This document shows positions 38,814-47,925 of a stretch of 64,000 nucleotides of DNA, in pieces. Positions within the stretch are counted from its first letter, which is position 1, and every line of letters begins with the position of its first letter. The notes under the pieces were generated by a model. That model ran no database searches, was not told where the DNA came from, and was given only the letters and a program-made list of their open reading frames with translations. This stretch comes from Clostridia bacterium (GTDB taxonomy: Bacteria > Bacillota > Clostridia > TANB77 > CAG-508), in the NCBI GenBank assembly GCA_900770385.1, contig CAAGKK010000006.1:62001-126000 (forward strand). The letters run 5' to 3'. A program made the translations under genes and the position numbers.

Positions 38814-39233
38814 TTAAGCTTCAGCTTTTTCTGTTTTAGCTGTAGTAGTTTTCTTTGTAGCTGTTTTTTTAGTTGTTGTTTCAGCAACTTTTTCTTCTGC
38901 TACTGCTTCTTTTTTAGCTGTAGGAAGTTTAATAGCTGTTATCTCAACTTTTGTGTATGGTTGTCTGTGACCTTGTTTTCTTCTATAATTCTTTTTAGCT
39001 TTATATTTGAAAACAATTATCTTTTTACCTTTACCATGAGCAACTACTTTTCCTTCTACTTTAATACCTTTTACATAAGGAGCTCCTACTTCTACTTTTC
39101 CTTCTTCTGATAATAAAACAACTTTATCAAAAGTTACTTTTTTACCTTCTTCAACATCTAATTTTTCGAAGAATACTACATCTCCTTTAGTTACTTTGTA
39201 TTGTTTTCCACATGCTTCGATTACTGCGTACAT
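38814..39233 (-). CDS. rplU: Ribosomal protein L21 with Lys/Thr/Ala tail
   Basis: A 50S protein that binds 23S rRNA. Residues 1-103 are the normal L21 ([39 protein letters not shown]). A tail of about 35 residues rich in Lys, Thr and Ala ([20 protein letters not shown]) follows and is not part of the core fold. The gene is the first of rplU-rpmA and has an L21-type leader. Confidence 0.95.
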   Translation of the reverse strand: MYAVIEACGKQYKVTKGDVVFFEKLDVEEGKKVTFDKVVLLSEEGKVEVGAPYVKGIKVEGKVVAHGKGKKIIVFKYKAKKNYRRKQGHRQPYTKVEITAIKLPTAKKEAVAEEKVAETTTKKTATKKTTTAKTEKAEA

Positions 39234-39330
39234 ACGAAAGCACCTCCCTTTTTTGCAAACTCGCTAACCTTAAACTTTAGGTATCTAAACCAAATTAGAC
39301 TTTACAGACCTTGAATTATGCGGTTACAGT
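39234..39330 (-). promoter_or_regulatory. L21 leader
   Basis: The roughly 100-nt leader reads AACCGCATAATTCAAGGTCT and later TACCTAAAG, AAGGTTAGCGAG and TTGCAAAAAAGGGAGGTG, matching the pattern I know for Firmicute L21 leaders. It runs from the promoter at 39336 to the rplU ribosome site. Autoregulation by L21 is the family expectation. Confidence 0.65.
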
Positions 39331-39335
39331 TAGTA

Positions 39336-39365
39336 ATTATAACATATACATACCAAATATGTCAA
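39336..39365 (-). promoter_or_regulatory. Sigma-A promoter for rplU-rpmA
   Basis: TTGACA (39360-39365) and TATAAT (39336-39341), both perfect consensus, with an 18-base spacer. Confidence 0.8.
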
Positions 39366-39488
39366 CTATTTTCTAAAAATAAGATAGCATAAATTTTGAC
39401 TTTACTTAAAAATTTACATAAAATATGCTATAATATCTCCGACATTGTGTCAACAGTACAGTAAAATAAATTATAAAGGAGAATCACT

Positions 39489-39965
39489 ATGTGTTTTTTC
39501 AGAAAACAGAAAAAGACCGAAAAAGTCAAATCCAAATTAAACTGTCGGGAAGAAACTCTAGAAGTAATAAACGCAAGAAAGTGGCTTGAAGCAGCTCATC
39601 CAACATTACTTCCTAGAGATGGCTCTACTATATCTAAGTTATGCGGATGCTATCCATTTAACTATCTCGGCTCCTCTCAGCATGGAGAATATACAAGATA
39701 TTACTTCTGCGAAGGGTTTGAAAACAGAATAATCTATATTATACCATGCAAAGAAGAAATTGAGAAACTCATTAAATTATTTAGTGAGAAAATGCCAAAA
39801 GATAAAGATGAATTCCGTTACATTGAATCTGCAAAAGGTATGTTTATTGGTGAAACAGTTCAACACCGTTTCTACTCGCTCAGATATAGAGCCTGGGCTC
39901 ATATGGACGATGATGGAAATATTTCAATTCCGACTATTCTTAATGGTGAAGACATAGAAGACTAA
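39489..39965 (+). CDS. Hypothetical accessory protein, 158 residues
   Basis: I do not recognise this protein. It is soluble, with a basic N-terminus (FFRKQKKTEKVKSKLN) and a compact middle containing CGCYPFNYLGSSQHGEYTRY and YRAWAHMDDDGN. Codon use is richer in G and C than in neighbouring core genes, and it uses one in-frame CGG (39546-39548), so it is probably acquired. It has AAAGGAG before the ATG and a strong terminator after the stop, so it forms a complete single-gene unit. Confidence 0.65.
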   Translation: MCFFRKQKKTEKVKSKLNCREETLEVINARKWLEAAHPTLLPRDGSTISKLCGCYPFNYLGSSQHGEYTRYYFCEGFENRIIYIIPCKEEIEKLIKLFSEKMPKDKDEFRYIESAKGMFIGETVQHRFYSLRYRAWAHMDDDGNISIPTILNGEDIED

Positions 39966-39976
39966 AGCTGTACAAA

Positions 39977-40007
39977 GAGGGAGGCTATTTGGCCTCCCTG
40001 TTTTTTT
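39977..40007 (+). terminator. Terminator of the 158-residue gene
   Basis: GC-rich 8-bp stem (AGGGAGGC / GCCTCCCT) followed by seven T residues. Confidence 0.85.
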
Positions 40008-40034
40008 ATCTACAATCTCTATTTTTATTTTAAC

Positions 40035-40116
40035 TTTGTCAAAATGAAATAATAGATAAATTTATACAAGATTTTAAAATAATAAGGTTGTCAAAAAACT
40101 CCGTCCCCATTGACAC
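40035..40116 (-). mobile_element. Small inverted-repeat element (MITE-like), copy A, truncated
   Basis: On the minus strand it begins GTGTCAATGGGGACGGAG. Bases 40047-40114 are the exact reverse complement of 48503-48570 (68 nt). The far terminal repeat is lost and only TTTTGACAAA remains. It abuts the 5' end of the truncated Fic gene. Confidence 0.75.
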
Positions 40117-40709
40117 AAATATTTATGGCTCCACCTCACAAAATGGTGCCTACATTAATGAATAACTTATTTAACTGGATGAATGAAGTTAAAAACACAA
40201 TAAATCCACTTATTTTATCGTCTATATTCCATTATGAATTTGTTTTTTTTATACATCCTTTTCACGATGGAAATGGAAGAACAGCAAGGATATGGCAAAC
40301 AGCAATTTTATCACATTGGGAGAAAGCATTTACTTATTTGCCTATTGAAAGTATGATAAAGAAAAATCAAGAAGAATATTATACTGCTATTCAAAACTGC
40401 AATAATGCAGGAGAATCAACCGAATTTATAGAGTTTATGTTAAAAATTATCGATGACACAATAGATGAATTGATGAACTCAAAAGAAATGAAAGATACAG
40501 CTCAATTACTACTTTCTGATAATGAAATGAAAATAATTGAATGTATTAAAAGAAATGTTTTAATAGGTGCAAAAGAAATAATTGAAGAAACAAATATTGC
40601 TGATAGAACAGCTAGAAGAATACTAAAAAAACTACTTGATAACAATACTATTGAAGCAGTTGGCTCAAACGAAAAATCGCCAAATAAAAAATTTAAATTA
40701 AAAGAATAA
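40110..40709 (+). pseudogene. Fic family protein, 5'-truncated by element A
   Basis: Fic enzymes add AMP or other groups to target proteins. The Fic core is intact: HPFHDGNGRTARIWQTAIL (HxFxDGNGRxxR). A C-terminal winged-helix follows (KEIIEETNIADRTARRILKK). The frame opens with MAPPHKMVPTLMNNLFNW, which in full-length relatives follows about 110-130 residues; here it begins inside the mobile element with a TTG. No ribosome site is visible. The lost part would hold the substrate-side and inhibitory segments, so it is probably not functional. Confidence 0.75.
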
Positions 40710-40796
40710 TGGCATAGTTTTGACAAAGTAATGGCAATGTTTGAATGAAAAATATAATATCAACTTACTGCTTTTTTCTATAGCAGTAAGTTAGGC

Positions 40797-40964
40797 AGTA
40801 AGTAAAGAAGAAATTTTAGAACTTTGTAAAACAGAAAAATTGTACAATACTTTGGATATAAAGATGTTTACAAATTAAAAAACAATTATATAAATGAATT
40901 ATTATATAATTGTAATATTCAAATAGATAGTACAAGCAAAAAAATTCTAAATAAAAAAATTTAA
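40797..40964 (+). pseudogene. Degraded winged-helix fragment
   Basis: Within the 360-base gap before 41070, the sequence reads SKEEILELCKTEKL and, one frame later, YKDVYKLKNNYINELL, ending ILNKKI. This resembles the C-terminal winged helix of Fic or AlbA_2-type proteins (LC...YK...YxxPLLxxG). The frame change and loss of everything upstream mark it as a relic. The rest of the gap holds a short hairpin at 40763-40789 and nothing else I can name. Confidence 0.4.
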
Positions 40965-41040
40965 GATAAAAAGATAATGGCATAGTCTTAGTTATGTAAT
41001 GATACTGTAAGGATTCAAGGAAAATAATTTTATAAAATCA

Positions 41041-41065
41041 GAGGGTATTCAATAAGAATACCCTC
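41041..41065 (-). terminator. Terminator of the adenosine deaminase-like gene
   Basis: An 11-bp stem (GAGGGTATTC / GAATACCCTC as core) with a 3-5-nt loop, 4 bases past the stop. Confidence 0.75.
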
Positions 41066-41069
41066 TAGT

Positions 41070-42296
41070 CTACTTTGCGTAAAAGTTTAATCCATCTAAG
41101 CGTATAGCATTTAGTTCAAATGCATTTAAGACATTATTTTCATATAATATCTTATATTCATTTGAAACACTTGAACCGAATATTAGTATGTCATCGCTAC
41201 AAACAGACACTCCTATTCCATATCGATATAGTTGCTTGATAGGATGGTTGCCAATAGACTGGACACGTGATAAGAAATAGTTACTCGATGGACACATAGT
41301 CAAAGGTATTTTATTTTTTACTAAGTACTCCATTAAGCTTCCATTTTCTATGGCAGATATTCCATGGTGAACAGCATCTAAATCTAAGGTTTTAATTGCA
41401 TCCAATATTGCATTAGCATGTGAAAATTCTCCAACATGTGCTTTTTTTATAATTCCGTATGAAGAAGCAATATCATATATTTCTTTAAAATTCTGAACGC
41501 CAAGATCTTCATCACCAGTTACGTCTATGGAATAAAACATACCCGTATCTAAAAGTTTTACAACTAAATCTTTTAAATCATCAGAGTATTTGTTTCTATC
41601 CAATGCCAATTCTGGATAAATAGACATGGAATCAGAAAATTCTTCAATTATCTCATAAATGAATTTGATAAAGCTATCCAACGAAGGAAAGTTTTTTTTA
41701 GCACATGTCGCTATATTAGGTGCAAATACCTTTATTCCATCTTGTTTTGCCTGCTTAAAGCAAGCATACATCCTATATTTGTAGTCATTAGGTGCTTTAA
41801 TATTATCATCACACCACTTATTCATTTCAGGAATAGACTTGAAACGTCTATCTAACTTTGGTATTTCTTTACCTGATAATTCTCTTATCAGCTCACGTGA
41901 GCCACCAAGAGGTGTGTGATTGTGCAGGTCACTTTTAGGAATCTTAGACAATGCCTGAATATCCAGTTCTTCTAATGCTTTAACAAAATCAAAACTATCT
42001 AATGTAATATCATCATCTTCAAAATCTCTTATATGGGATATAAAAAATAAAAGAGCTTGACGATCTTCCTTAAATGTAAAATTTTGCAAGGCAATGTTAA
42101 TTGTAATAAAGTTAGAATCTATTATTTTAAGTGAACATTGCTTGTATGAAACATAAGAATAATGCTTTTCGCCATATACAAAATGAGTAGTAATTGTAGT
42201 GTTGCAACTCGGTAACCGTATTGTGTTATGTTCTTTGACAACCAAAACACGTAAATAATTGTCTATTACAACTATATTTTTATGAATTTTCCGCAT
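41070..42296 (-). CDS. Adenosine deaminase-like amidohydrolase with N-terminal extension
   Basis: A zinc amidohydrolase of the adenosine/AMP deaminase fold. Metal ligands and active-site parts are visible: HNH in SDLHNHTPLGGSREL (about residue 146), AHVGEFSHA, the HHGIS block, CPSSNYFLSRV and CSDDILIFGSSVSNEY. The first 140 residues form an unknown domain not present in ordinary adenosine deaminases (NIVVIDNYLRVLVVKE). Start taken at the ATG after GGAG. Codon 2 and codon 27 are CGG. Codon use and position mark it as an acquired gene. Substrate unknown. Confidence 0.8.
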   Translation of the reverse strand: MRKIHKNIVVIDNYLRVLVVKEHNTIRLPSCNTTITTHFVYGEKHYSYVSYKQCSLKIIDSNFITINIALQNFTFKEDRQALLFFISHIRDFEDDDITLDSFDFVKALEELDIQALSKIPKSDLHNHTPLGGSRELIRELSGKEIPKLDRRFKSIPEMNKWCDDNIKAPNDYKYRMYACFKQAKQDGIKVFAPNIATCAKKNFPSLDSFIKFIYEIIEEFSDSMSIYPELALDRNKYSDDLKDLVVKLLDTGMFYSIDVTGDEDLGVQNFKEIYDIASSYGIIKKAHVGEFSHANAILDAIKTLDLDAVHHGISAIENGSLMEYLVKNKIPLTMCPSSNYFLSRVQSIGNHPIKQLYRYGIGVSVCSDDILIFGSSVSNEYKILYENNVLNAFELNAIRLDGLNFYAK

Positions 42297-42479
42297 AATA
42301 GATTCTCCTTTCAGTTTAAAACAAATTATTGTTTTGCATTTATATAAAAGTAACATAATCATTATACATTATTTTTGAAAAATCGTCAATATCACGACAA
42401 AATTGACAAATTTATTATAGACTTTTGTAATTATACATGATATATTTATAATTATAATAAAAGAAAGGAGTTTTATTTT

Positions 42480-42869
42480 ATGAATAAAGAACAATTATTA
42501 GATTTATTGCAAGAATTAAACTTACCTAAAGATGAATATTATGTTTTATCAGGAGCTTCTCTTGTAATTAGAGGTATTAGAGAACAAGCAGGAGATTTAG
42601 ATTTATGTATTTCGAGAAAATTATTTGAACAAATAAAAGATAAATATGACTTAACAGATGATAAGAAAAATGAATGTGGATTTTATCATATAAGTGATTC
42701 TTTAGAAGTTGTTGTGGATGAAAAAGAAAAATTTAATATGGAGGTTTGCGAACCATATAATTTAGAAGATTTAAATACTATTTTAGACTTTAAAATAAAA
42801 AGAAACAAACCTAAGGATCAAGTTGATATAGAAAGAATTAAAGAATATCTAAAAAATAAAAATAATTAA
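42480..42869 (+). CDS. Nucleotidyltransferase-fold protein (probable)
   Basis: A 129-residue protein with YYVLSGASLVIRGIREQAGD and DLDLCISRKLFEQI, a pattern (GxS, R-x-x-GDLDL) seen in minimal nucleotidyltransferases and AbiEii-like antitoxin/toxin proteins. AAAGGAG precedes the ATG. Codon use is AT rich and native-like. There is no partner gene that would make a clear toxin-antitoxin pair. Confidence 0.55.
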   Translation: MNKEQLLDLLQELNLPKDEYYVLSGASLVIRGIREQAGDLDLCISRKLFEQIKDKYDLTDDKKNECGFYHISDSLEVVVDEKEKFNMEVCEPYNLEDLNTILDFKIKRNKPKDQVDIERIKEYLKNKNN

Positions 42870-42934
42870 AGCGAATAATAGTACTACTTAATTCATGGTA
42901 CTATTTATTGTTTACTATGATAGGGGAATTTAAT

Positions 42935-43777
42935 ATGATAAATAAGGATTGCGGATATAAACTAAAAAATGGTTTAATAATACCAAACATAGGATTAGGA
43001 ACATGGCACATTAAAGACCAAGAAATTATAGATGATATGATTTATACTGCATATCAAGCTGGATATAGACATATAGATACTGCATCAAAATATCAAAATG
43101 AAAAGCTTATAGGAAATACTATTAAAAAGTACAAACTCGATAGAACAAACTTATTTTTAACAAGTAAACTTTGGAAAGATGATAAAGGTTATGAAAAAAC
43201 ATTGAAAGCTGTTGAACAAATTCTTAATAATTTACAAACAGATTATTTGGATTTACTTTTAATTCATTGGCCAATGACATCAGAAGATTGGAAAGAGTTA
43301 AATATAGAAACATGGAAAGCTTTTGAAGAATTATATAAAGAAAAAAAAGTAAAAGCAATAGGTGTAAGTAATTTTATGGTTCAACATTTAGAGGCATTAT
43401 TACCTAATATAGAGATTTTTCCAATGGTTAATCAAATAGAATTTCATCCTGGATTTATGCAAGAAGAAACATTAAAATACTGTGCTAATAAAAATATTAT
43501 TATTGAAGCATGGAGTCCTCTTGGATCTGGGAAAATCTTTGATAATAATATTTTAAAAGAGTTATCAATTAAGTATAATAAAAGTATTGCTCAAATTTGC
43601 ATACGATGGTGCTTACAAAACAATGTAATTCCTTTACCAAAATCAACCAATAAAGAAAGAATTATTGAAAATATATCAGTTTATGATTTTTCTATAACAG
43701 AAGAAGATATGAATAAAATAGATTTACTACCATGTTTTTGCTATTCAGGATTAAATCCTAATATAGTATATACGTAA
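42935..43777 (+). CDS. Aldo/keto reductase
   Basis: An NADPH-dependent oxidoreductase of the AKR family. The 280 residues show the catalytic tetrad Asp/Tyr/Lys/His in YRHIDTASKYQNE, LTSKLW and LLIHWP, plus KVKAIGVSNFMVQHLEALL and the cofactor-binding IPLPKSTNKERIIENI. Start taken at the ATG of MINKDCGYKLKNG after GGGGA. Substrate cannot be told. It is convergent with the radical SAM gene. Confidence 0.92.
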   Translation: MINKDCGYKLKNGLIIPNIGLGTWHIKDQEIIDDMIYTAYQAGYRHIDTASKYQNEKLIGNTIKKYKLDRTNLFLTSKLWKDDKGYEKTLKAVEQILNNLQTDYLDLLLIHWPMTSEDWKELNIETWKAFEELYKEKKVKAIGVSNFMVQHLEALLPNIEIFPMVNQIEFHPGFMQEETLKYCANKNIIIEAWSPLGSGKIFDNNILKELSIKYNKSIAQICIRWCLQNNVIPLPKSTNKERIIENISVYDFSITEEDMNKIDLLPCFCYSGLNPNIVYT

Positions 43778-43814
43778 ACAATCCCCTTACCATTTGGTAA
43801 GAGGATTTGTTTAC
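43774..43814. terminator. Bidirectional terminator, aldo/keto reductase and radical SAM genes
   Basis: Long hairpin GTAAACAATCC-CCTTACC / GGTAAG-GGATTTGTTTAC between convergent genes, overlapping the reductase stop. Confidence 0.75.
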
Positions 43815-43818
43815 GAAC

Positions 43819-45390
43819 TTAGTTCATCATTTTGAGGCAGAAGTTCTCTGCTTCTTTCTTCATGAAGGAAATTCTGTTGTGGTACTTTCCATACATGATA
43901 GGACTGTCATCATCAGGGATATCATCAACACTCTTTATATCAGCATAATACGTATCATTATAATACGCAATAGCCTCTTCAATGTGCTGATTAGAAACAT
44001 CATAATGTCCTAATCTAATGAGGTTAAACAAAATTTTCCAGTCATCCATATTCAACTCTTCTTTTTTAGCAAAGTATTGACTAATTATATCAAAATCAGA
44101 AGCTCTATAAAGAGAGTTGATTTCCTCAATAGAGGAATGAATAACATTCAAAAGGTTTGCAGGCAAGAACGAAATATCATCTTCCGACAGGATGCCATCT
44201 TCAAGATAATCCTTGATGGCTCTAACTGCATAATACAGTTTTGTTTTTTCTTCTTCCATCAAGAAGGCTCCTGCATAATCTCTTAAGTTCATTACCTTTG
44301 ACCGCAAGACAGCCTTTGGATTTACTGCACGAATAATTCTTTCACGATAGTAGTATCCTTTATCTAAGAATGAGTAGCTAATGATATTCTCAAAAGTACC
44401 TTTAATAAGATCTTGATAAGAATCTACATATACGTTATAAAGACTATCCCACTGCTGATTACCCCATGTAGTAACGTTCCCGTTGTAATCAATCCAAAAA
44501 TCGAGTCCAAGAGAACCATCACAGTTGGTCAGAATTGACGGATTTCCATATTCACTCGCACTCATGTCTTCCTCAAAAACATCAAGAGATCTCTGAATAT
44601 CTTCTGTAAATTCATTAAGGTCAATTTTCAGATTAGAGAAAAACAGTTTAGAGCGGCCAACGAGGATTTCATAACCATCGTCAAATCTCAACTTAGCTTG
44701 TTTAGGGAGAATTTTGATGATTTCCTTATTGTCAGAAACTGACTCAATATCACTGTAAATTACTTCACAGTTACCAATTTTCTTGGACACCTCATCAAGA
44801 GTAGGGTCATTTTGCATAGTATGAATCCTAAGCTGGAAATTCTTACAATGGCTATAATTTTCCCTAAATACTCTGATGATATTGTTGATAACATCAAAGC
44901 CTAATGGTTCATAGTGAAAACTGTCAACACTAAGGCGAACTACCAAAACCATGTCATCGTTTCTGCTTGTATAGCTAGAATAGAGTTCGTCGATGGTATC
45001 TTTGGCACTCTTGTAAGTTTTTGCCCAAATTCCACTTGTTACAATAACAATACGATCTGTCTTTACTTTACGAATGAGTTCATTGACAATGTCCTTTCGA
45101 ATCATCGGTTCTCCACCGCCAGACAGCATCAAATAAGAATTGTTAGAGTCGTTGATAAATTTTATCAATCGCTCAACACCATACGGAGAAAATTGATATT
45201 TCTCAGCAGGAACTCCATCATGATACATGTCAGACTTGAAGAAACAGCTTTTGCAGTGTGCAGGGCAAAGTTTAGTTACCCATGCACAAAGCATAGATTT
45301 GGAGTTGAACTTCTTTCTCTTCTTGCTATCAATCTTAACCTTTTTTATTTGCTCAAGATGATAGCACGGCCGATCAAAAATGTTTTTCAT
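43819..45390 (-). CDS. Radical SAM protein, 523 residues
   Basis: A radical SAM enzyme with the cluster motif CPAHCKSCFFKSD (C-x3-C-x2-C, near residue 42) and the GGE loop LSGGGEPMI. The radical SAM barrel covers roughly 35-280. The remaining 240 residues are helical and unassigned, with no second cluster motif of the SPASM type. The start is the ATG 3-5 bases after GGTGAT. Codon use is unlike core genes and it has two in-frame CGG codons (45370-45372, 44302-44304), so it was probably acquired. Function unknown. Confidence 0.82.
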   Translation of the reverse strand: MKNIFDRPCYHLEQIKKVKIDSKKRKKFNSKSMLCAWVTKLCPAHCKSCFFKSDMYHDGVPAEKYQFSPYGVERLIKFINDSNNSYLMLSGGGEPMIRKDIVNELIRKVKTDRIVIVTSGIWAKTYKSAKDTIDELYSSYTSRNDDMVLVVRLSVDSFHYEPLGFDVINNIIRVFRENYSHCKNFQLRIHTMQNDPTLDEVSKKIGNCEVIYSDIESVSDNKEIIKILPKQAKLRFDDGYEILVGRSKLFFSNLKIDLNEFTEDIQRSLDVFEEDMSASEYGNPSILTNCDGSLGLDFWIDYNGNVTTWGNQQWDSLYNVYVDSYQDLIKGTFENIISYSFLDKGYYYRERIIRAVNPKAVLRSKVMNLRDYAGAFLMEEEKTKLYYAVRAIKDYLEDGILSEDDISFLPANLLNVIHSSIEEINSLYRASDFDIISQYFAKKEELNMDDWKILFNLIRLGHYDVSNQHIEEAIAYYNDTYYADIKSVDDIPDDDSPIMYGKYHNRISFMKKEAENFCLKMMN

Positions 45391-45511
45391 AGTATCACCA
45401 TTTCCTTTCATTGAGTTAAGAATTTAAAAATTCATTTAAATCCGTTAATTAAATTTACATAATATTATTATAATTTATTTTCCAATGTTTGTCAATATTT
45501 ATAGAACTTTT

Positions 45512-46650
45512 TCAATAAAATTCTCTATCCAACTCTCTTTTATCTTTATTTTTCGAAATCTCTTTTTCACTTATTTCCTTATTATTTTCAAATCTTTTCT
45601 GAATTAGCCAATCTTCTTTTTCTCCTTTTTCAAATTTAGTAATAATTCTTCTGCAAGTTTGTATTTTAGAATTCAATCTATCAATATCTTCAGTTAAATG
45701 ATTAATTTTTGCTTCGAGAATCGTTTTATCGGCATCATTTTTGGTTATACTATATAATTTCTTTGAGCTTTTAAAGGTGAAATTTCTTCAAGATATTTAA
45801 TCCTTAAATTTTGAATATCTGTAATTGATGTTAAGCTATAATCACTAATCATATTTAATTCATCACATAACTTGTTAAATCTATCTATTTCTTTATAATA
45901 TTCAGGTGTTCTTTCTTCATAATGTATTTTAGGTGGTAATTTTCCTAAAACATATAAAAAATGCACATATAATCTATAAAAGGATGATGTTTTTAATAAT
46001 TCAGAATTAATTTTAACACCTTCATATATTCTAATTCTATATACTTTATCTTATTTAAATTGATAATCGCTGTAATAAATTCTATTTTTAATATTTTCAA
46101 AGGTATAATCTTCTCCAAAGGCTCTTGGAAGTCTTATATTTCTATTAAAATACGGAGTTGATACAGATATTACATTATTGGATTTTTTTACATAATAACC
46201 TTTATAAGCCAAGTTATCAATAAAATCTTGATATTTTTTAGCATTCTTTATTGCCTCATCAATATCATTCTTTATTAGCTCCATTTTACCACTATTGCGA
46301 TTATAATTATTTGTTCTATTTCTAGCAATAGCATTTTCTTTATCTATATGAGTACATACTAAAACTTGATATTTATCTCCAAATAGACTTTGGGCAAATT
46401 CAACACCTATGCTATTACATTTTTCAGGAGATACCTCTTTTCCATTAAATGATTGAATTATATGATAACCTAGCCTTCCACCTTCTTTATGAAAGGTCTT
46501 TTTTGTAAGCATCATTTGGAAATAAACTGTATCTGGCAAACAATTTATGCCAGATACAAGTATCCCTTTTTCTGTTTTATCTCCATTTTTAGCATAATTT
46601 ATTACAGCTTCTAAGTTCTTTTGTATAACTTTATATTTTGTAATAGCCAT
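45512..46650 (-). pseudogene. Relaxase (MobA-type) pseudogene
   Basis: The first part resembles a mobilisation relaxase (GRLGYHIIQSFNGKEVSPEK; YQVLVCTHIDKEN), but the HxH metal segment that should follow CTHIDK is missing and the text jumps to a later domain. An in-frame TAA at 46051-46053 splits it; the same frame continues (DKVYRIRIYEGVKIN) to a stop at 45745. The tail then continues in another frame (ADKTILEAKINHLTED) to 45512. Three lesions in one gene show it is dead. It marks the island as the remains of a mobilisable element. Confidence 0.75.
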
Positions 46651-46682
46651 AGCAAACCTCCTTATTTTTGTCTTGAATAAAG

Positions 46683-46790
46683 TTATTTTTCAAATCTCAA
46701 AATAAAATCAGAAAGCTCTTTTGAAATATATGAATAATCATCGTGTGAAACACTTAATCTTGAATTTGCAATTCTTGCAATTTGATTTAT
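46683..46790 (-). pseudogene. MobC 3' fragment
   Basis: The 35 codons ending at 46683 read INQIARIANSRLSVSHDDY followed by a short helix, like the C-terminus of MobC-type accessory proteins (NINQIARxAN). The 5' side is cut exactly at the repeat at 46791. It lies just before the relaxase pseudogene, as mobC does in mobilisation modules. Confidence 0.6.
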
Positions 46791-46817
46791 GTCAAAGGGG
46801 ACGGAGTTTTTTGACAG
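46791..46817 (+). mobile_element. Terminal fragment of the inverted-repeat element
   Basis: The motif (GTCAAAGGGGACGGAG then TTTTTTGACAG) is one end of the same element as at 48503. It cuts mobC on its left and supplies the C-terminal codons of the gene at 46792 on its right. Confidence 0.7.
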
Positions 46818-47061
46818 AAGAATTCAACTTTTGTATCGATACTGAGATAAATCCAGGCATAGAGAGTCCATTCCATTCAACTGAAATTGTTGCTTCTTCT
46901 CCTTTAGAGATTTGAGAAAAAGCAAAATCGTAGCTTTCATTTCCTGGTTTCATTTCAAAACCCAAATCATCCCAGACTGTCCAGTTTGCCCAAATAAGCA
47001 GACCGAGTTGGTCTTTTTCTTGGGCTTCCAGCAAAGTGTCCCGAAGTAATTTTTCTGTCAT
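46792..47061 (-). CDS. Hypothetical protein, C-terminus replaced by repeat
   Basis: An 89-residue frame beginning MTEKLLRDTLLEAQEKDQLG and containing NWTVWDDLGFEMKPGNESYD. The last nine codons (about SSVKKLRPL) are read from the repeat at 46791-46817, so the natural end is probably lost. I do not recognise the family. AGGAGG precedes the ATG. It is divergent from the HD gene. Confidence 0.5.
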   Translation of the reverse strand: MTEKLLRDTLLEAQEKDQLGLLIWANWTVWDDLGFEMKPGNESYDFAFSQISKGEEATISVEWNGLSMPGFISVSIQKLNSSVKKLRPL

Positions 47062-47129
47062 AGTAGTTCCTCCTTATAATTTTATAGGCAATAACGTATT
47101 TGAAATACAGCACTATTTTAGCATATTTC

Positions 47130-47158
47130 TAGACTTTTTAATACATTTGTGATATAAT
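47130..47158 (+). promoter_or_regulatory. Promoter for the HD-domain gene
   Basis: TAGACT (47130-47135) and TATAAT (47153-47158) with a 17-base spacer, about 85 bases before the gene. Confidence 0.6.
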
Positions 47159-47244
47159 ATTTATGTTAATCTTTTGTAATCTCCTTAAGGAGTTCACATA
47201 TAAAATTATAGGCAACACAATAATTATTGAAGGAGGACACAGAT

Positions 47245-47910
47245 TTGAAAGAAATCAAATTAAAAAATGCGATGAGATTTTATCTCTTAGCTACTCAACT
47301 GAAATATAAAATCAGAAGTGGCTGGGATGAGAAACATTGGAATGTGAGTAAAGAGCGCATAGAAAGTATTGCTGAACATGTATATGGTACATGTATTTTA
47401 GCAATAAGCCTAGATTCAGAATTCGAATGTCACATTGATTTGAACAAAGTCATAAAGATGTTAGTAATACATGAATTAGGTGAAGTTGTTATCGGCGACA
47501 TTACTCCGTTTGACAATGTCTCAAAAGAAGAAAAATTGAGAATTGAACACGAGGCAATCATCAAAGTTATTGGCGATTTGGTAAAGAAAGATGAACTTAT
47601 TTCCTTACTATCTGAGTTTGACGAAAGGCAAACCAGAGAAGCTGTATTTGCATATCATTGTGATAAATTAGAGGCTGACCTTCAGTCTAAAGTTTATCAA
47701 GATATGGGATGCCATCATTCTTTAGATGACCAGGATAACAATGTGGTGTTTAGAAATGCCAAAGCTCAGAAAATGGTAGCTAGTGGTGCAAAAACTGCTT
47801 TTGATATTTGGTATGAATGGGATAAAATCATTTATGCTGATGATGAAGTGTTTGCTCAAATGCTGGATTACGCAAACGAACACAACACTCAACAAAGTGA
47901 CATTTTTTAA
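47245..47910 (+). CDS. HD-domain hydrolase (YfbR-like, probable nucleotidase)
   Basis: A 221-residue HD-superfamily protein: ESIAEHVYGTCILAISLD gives the first His, LVIHELGEVVIGDI the His-acid pair (HE in place of the usual HD), and YHCDKLEADLQSK the last Asp. This arrangement resembles 5'-deoxynucleotidases and HD_3 proteins. The start is a TTG 8 bases after GGAGG; an in-frame TTG before it overlaps the ribosome site. It is followed 15 bases later by a hypothetical gene. Confidence 0.8.
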   Translation: MKEIKLKNAMRFYLLATQLKYKIRSGWDEKHWNVSKERIESIAEHVYGTCILAISLDSEFECHIDLNKVIKMLVIHELGEVVIGDITPFDNVSKEEKLRIEHEAIIKVIGDLVKKDELISLLSEFDERQTREAVFAYHCDKLEADLQSKVYQDMGCHHSLDDQDNNVVFRNAKAQKMVASGAKTAFDIWYEWDKIIYADDEVFAQMLDYANEHNTQQSDIF

Positions 47911-47925
47911 TAGGAGGAATTTCTA

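Noticed and set aside
42480..42869. Toxin-antitoxin pair
   Set aside because: The nucleotidyltransferase-like gene has no small partner gene next to it; the next gene is an aldo/keto reductase.
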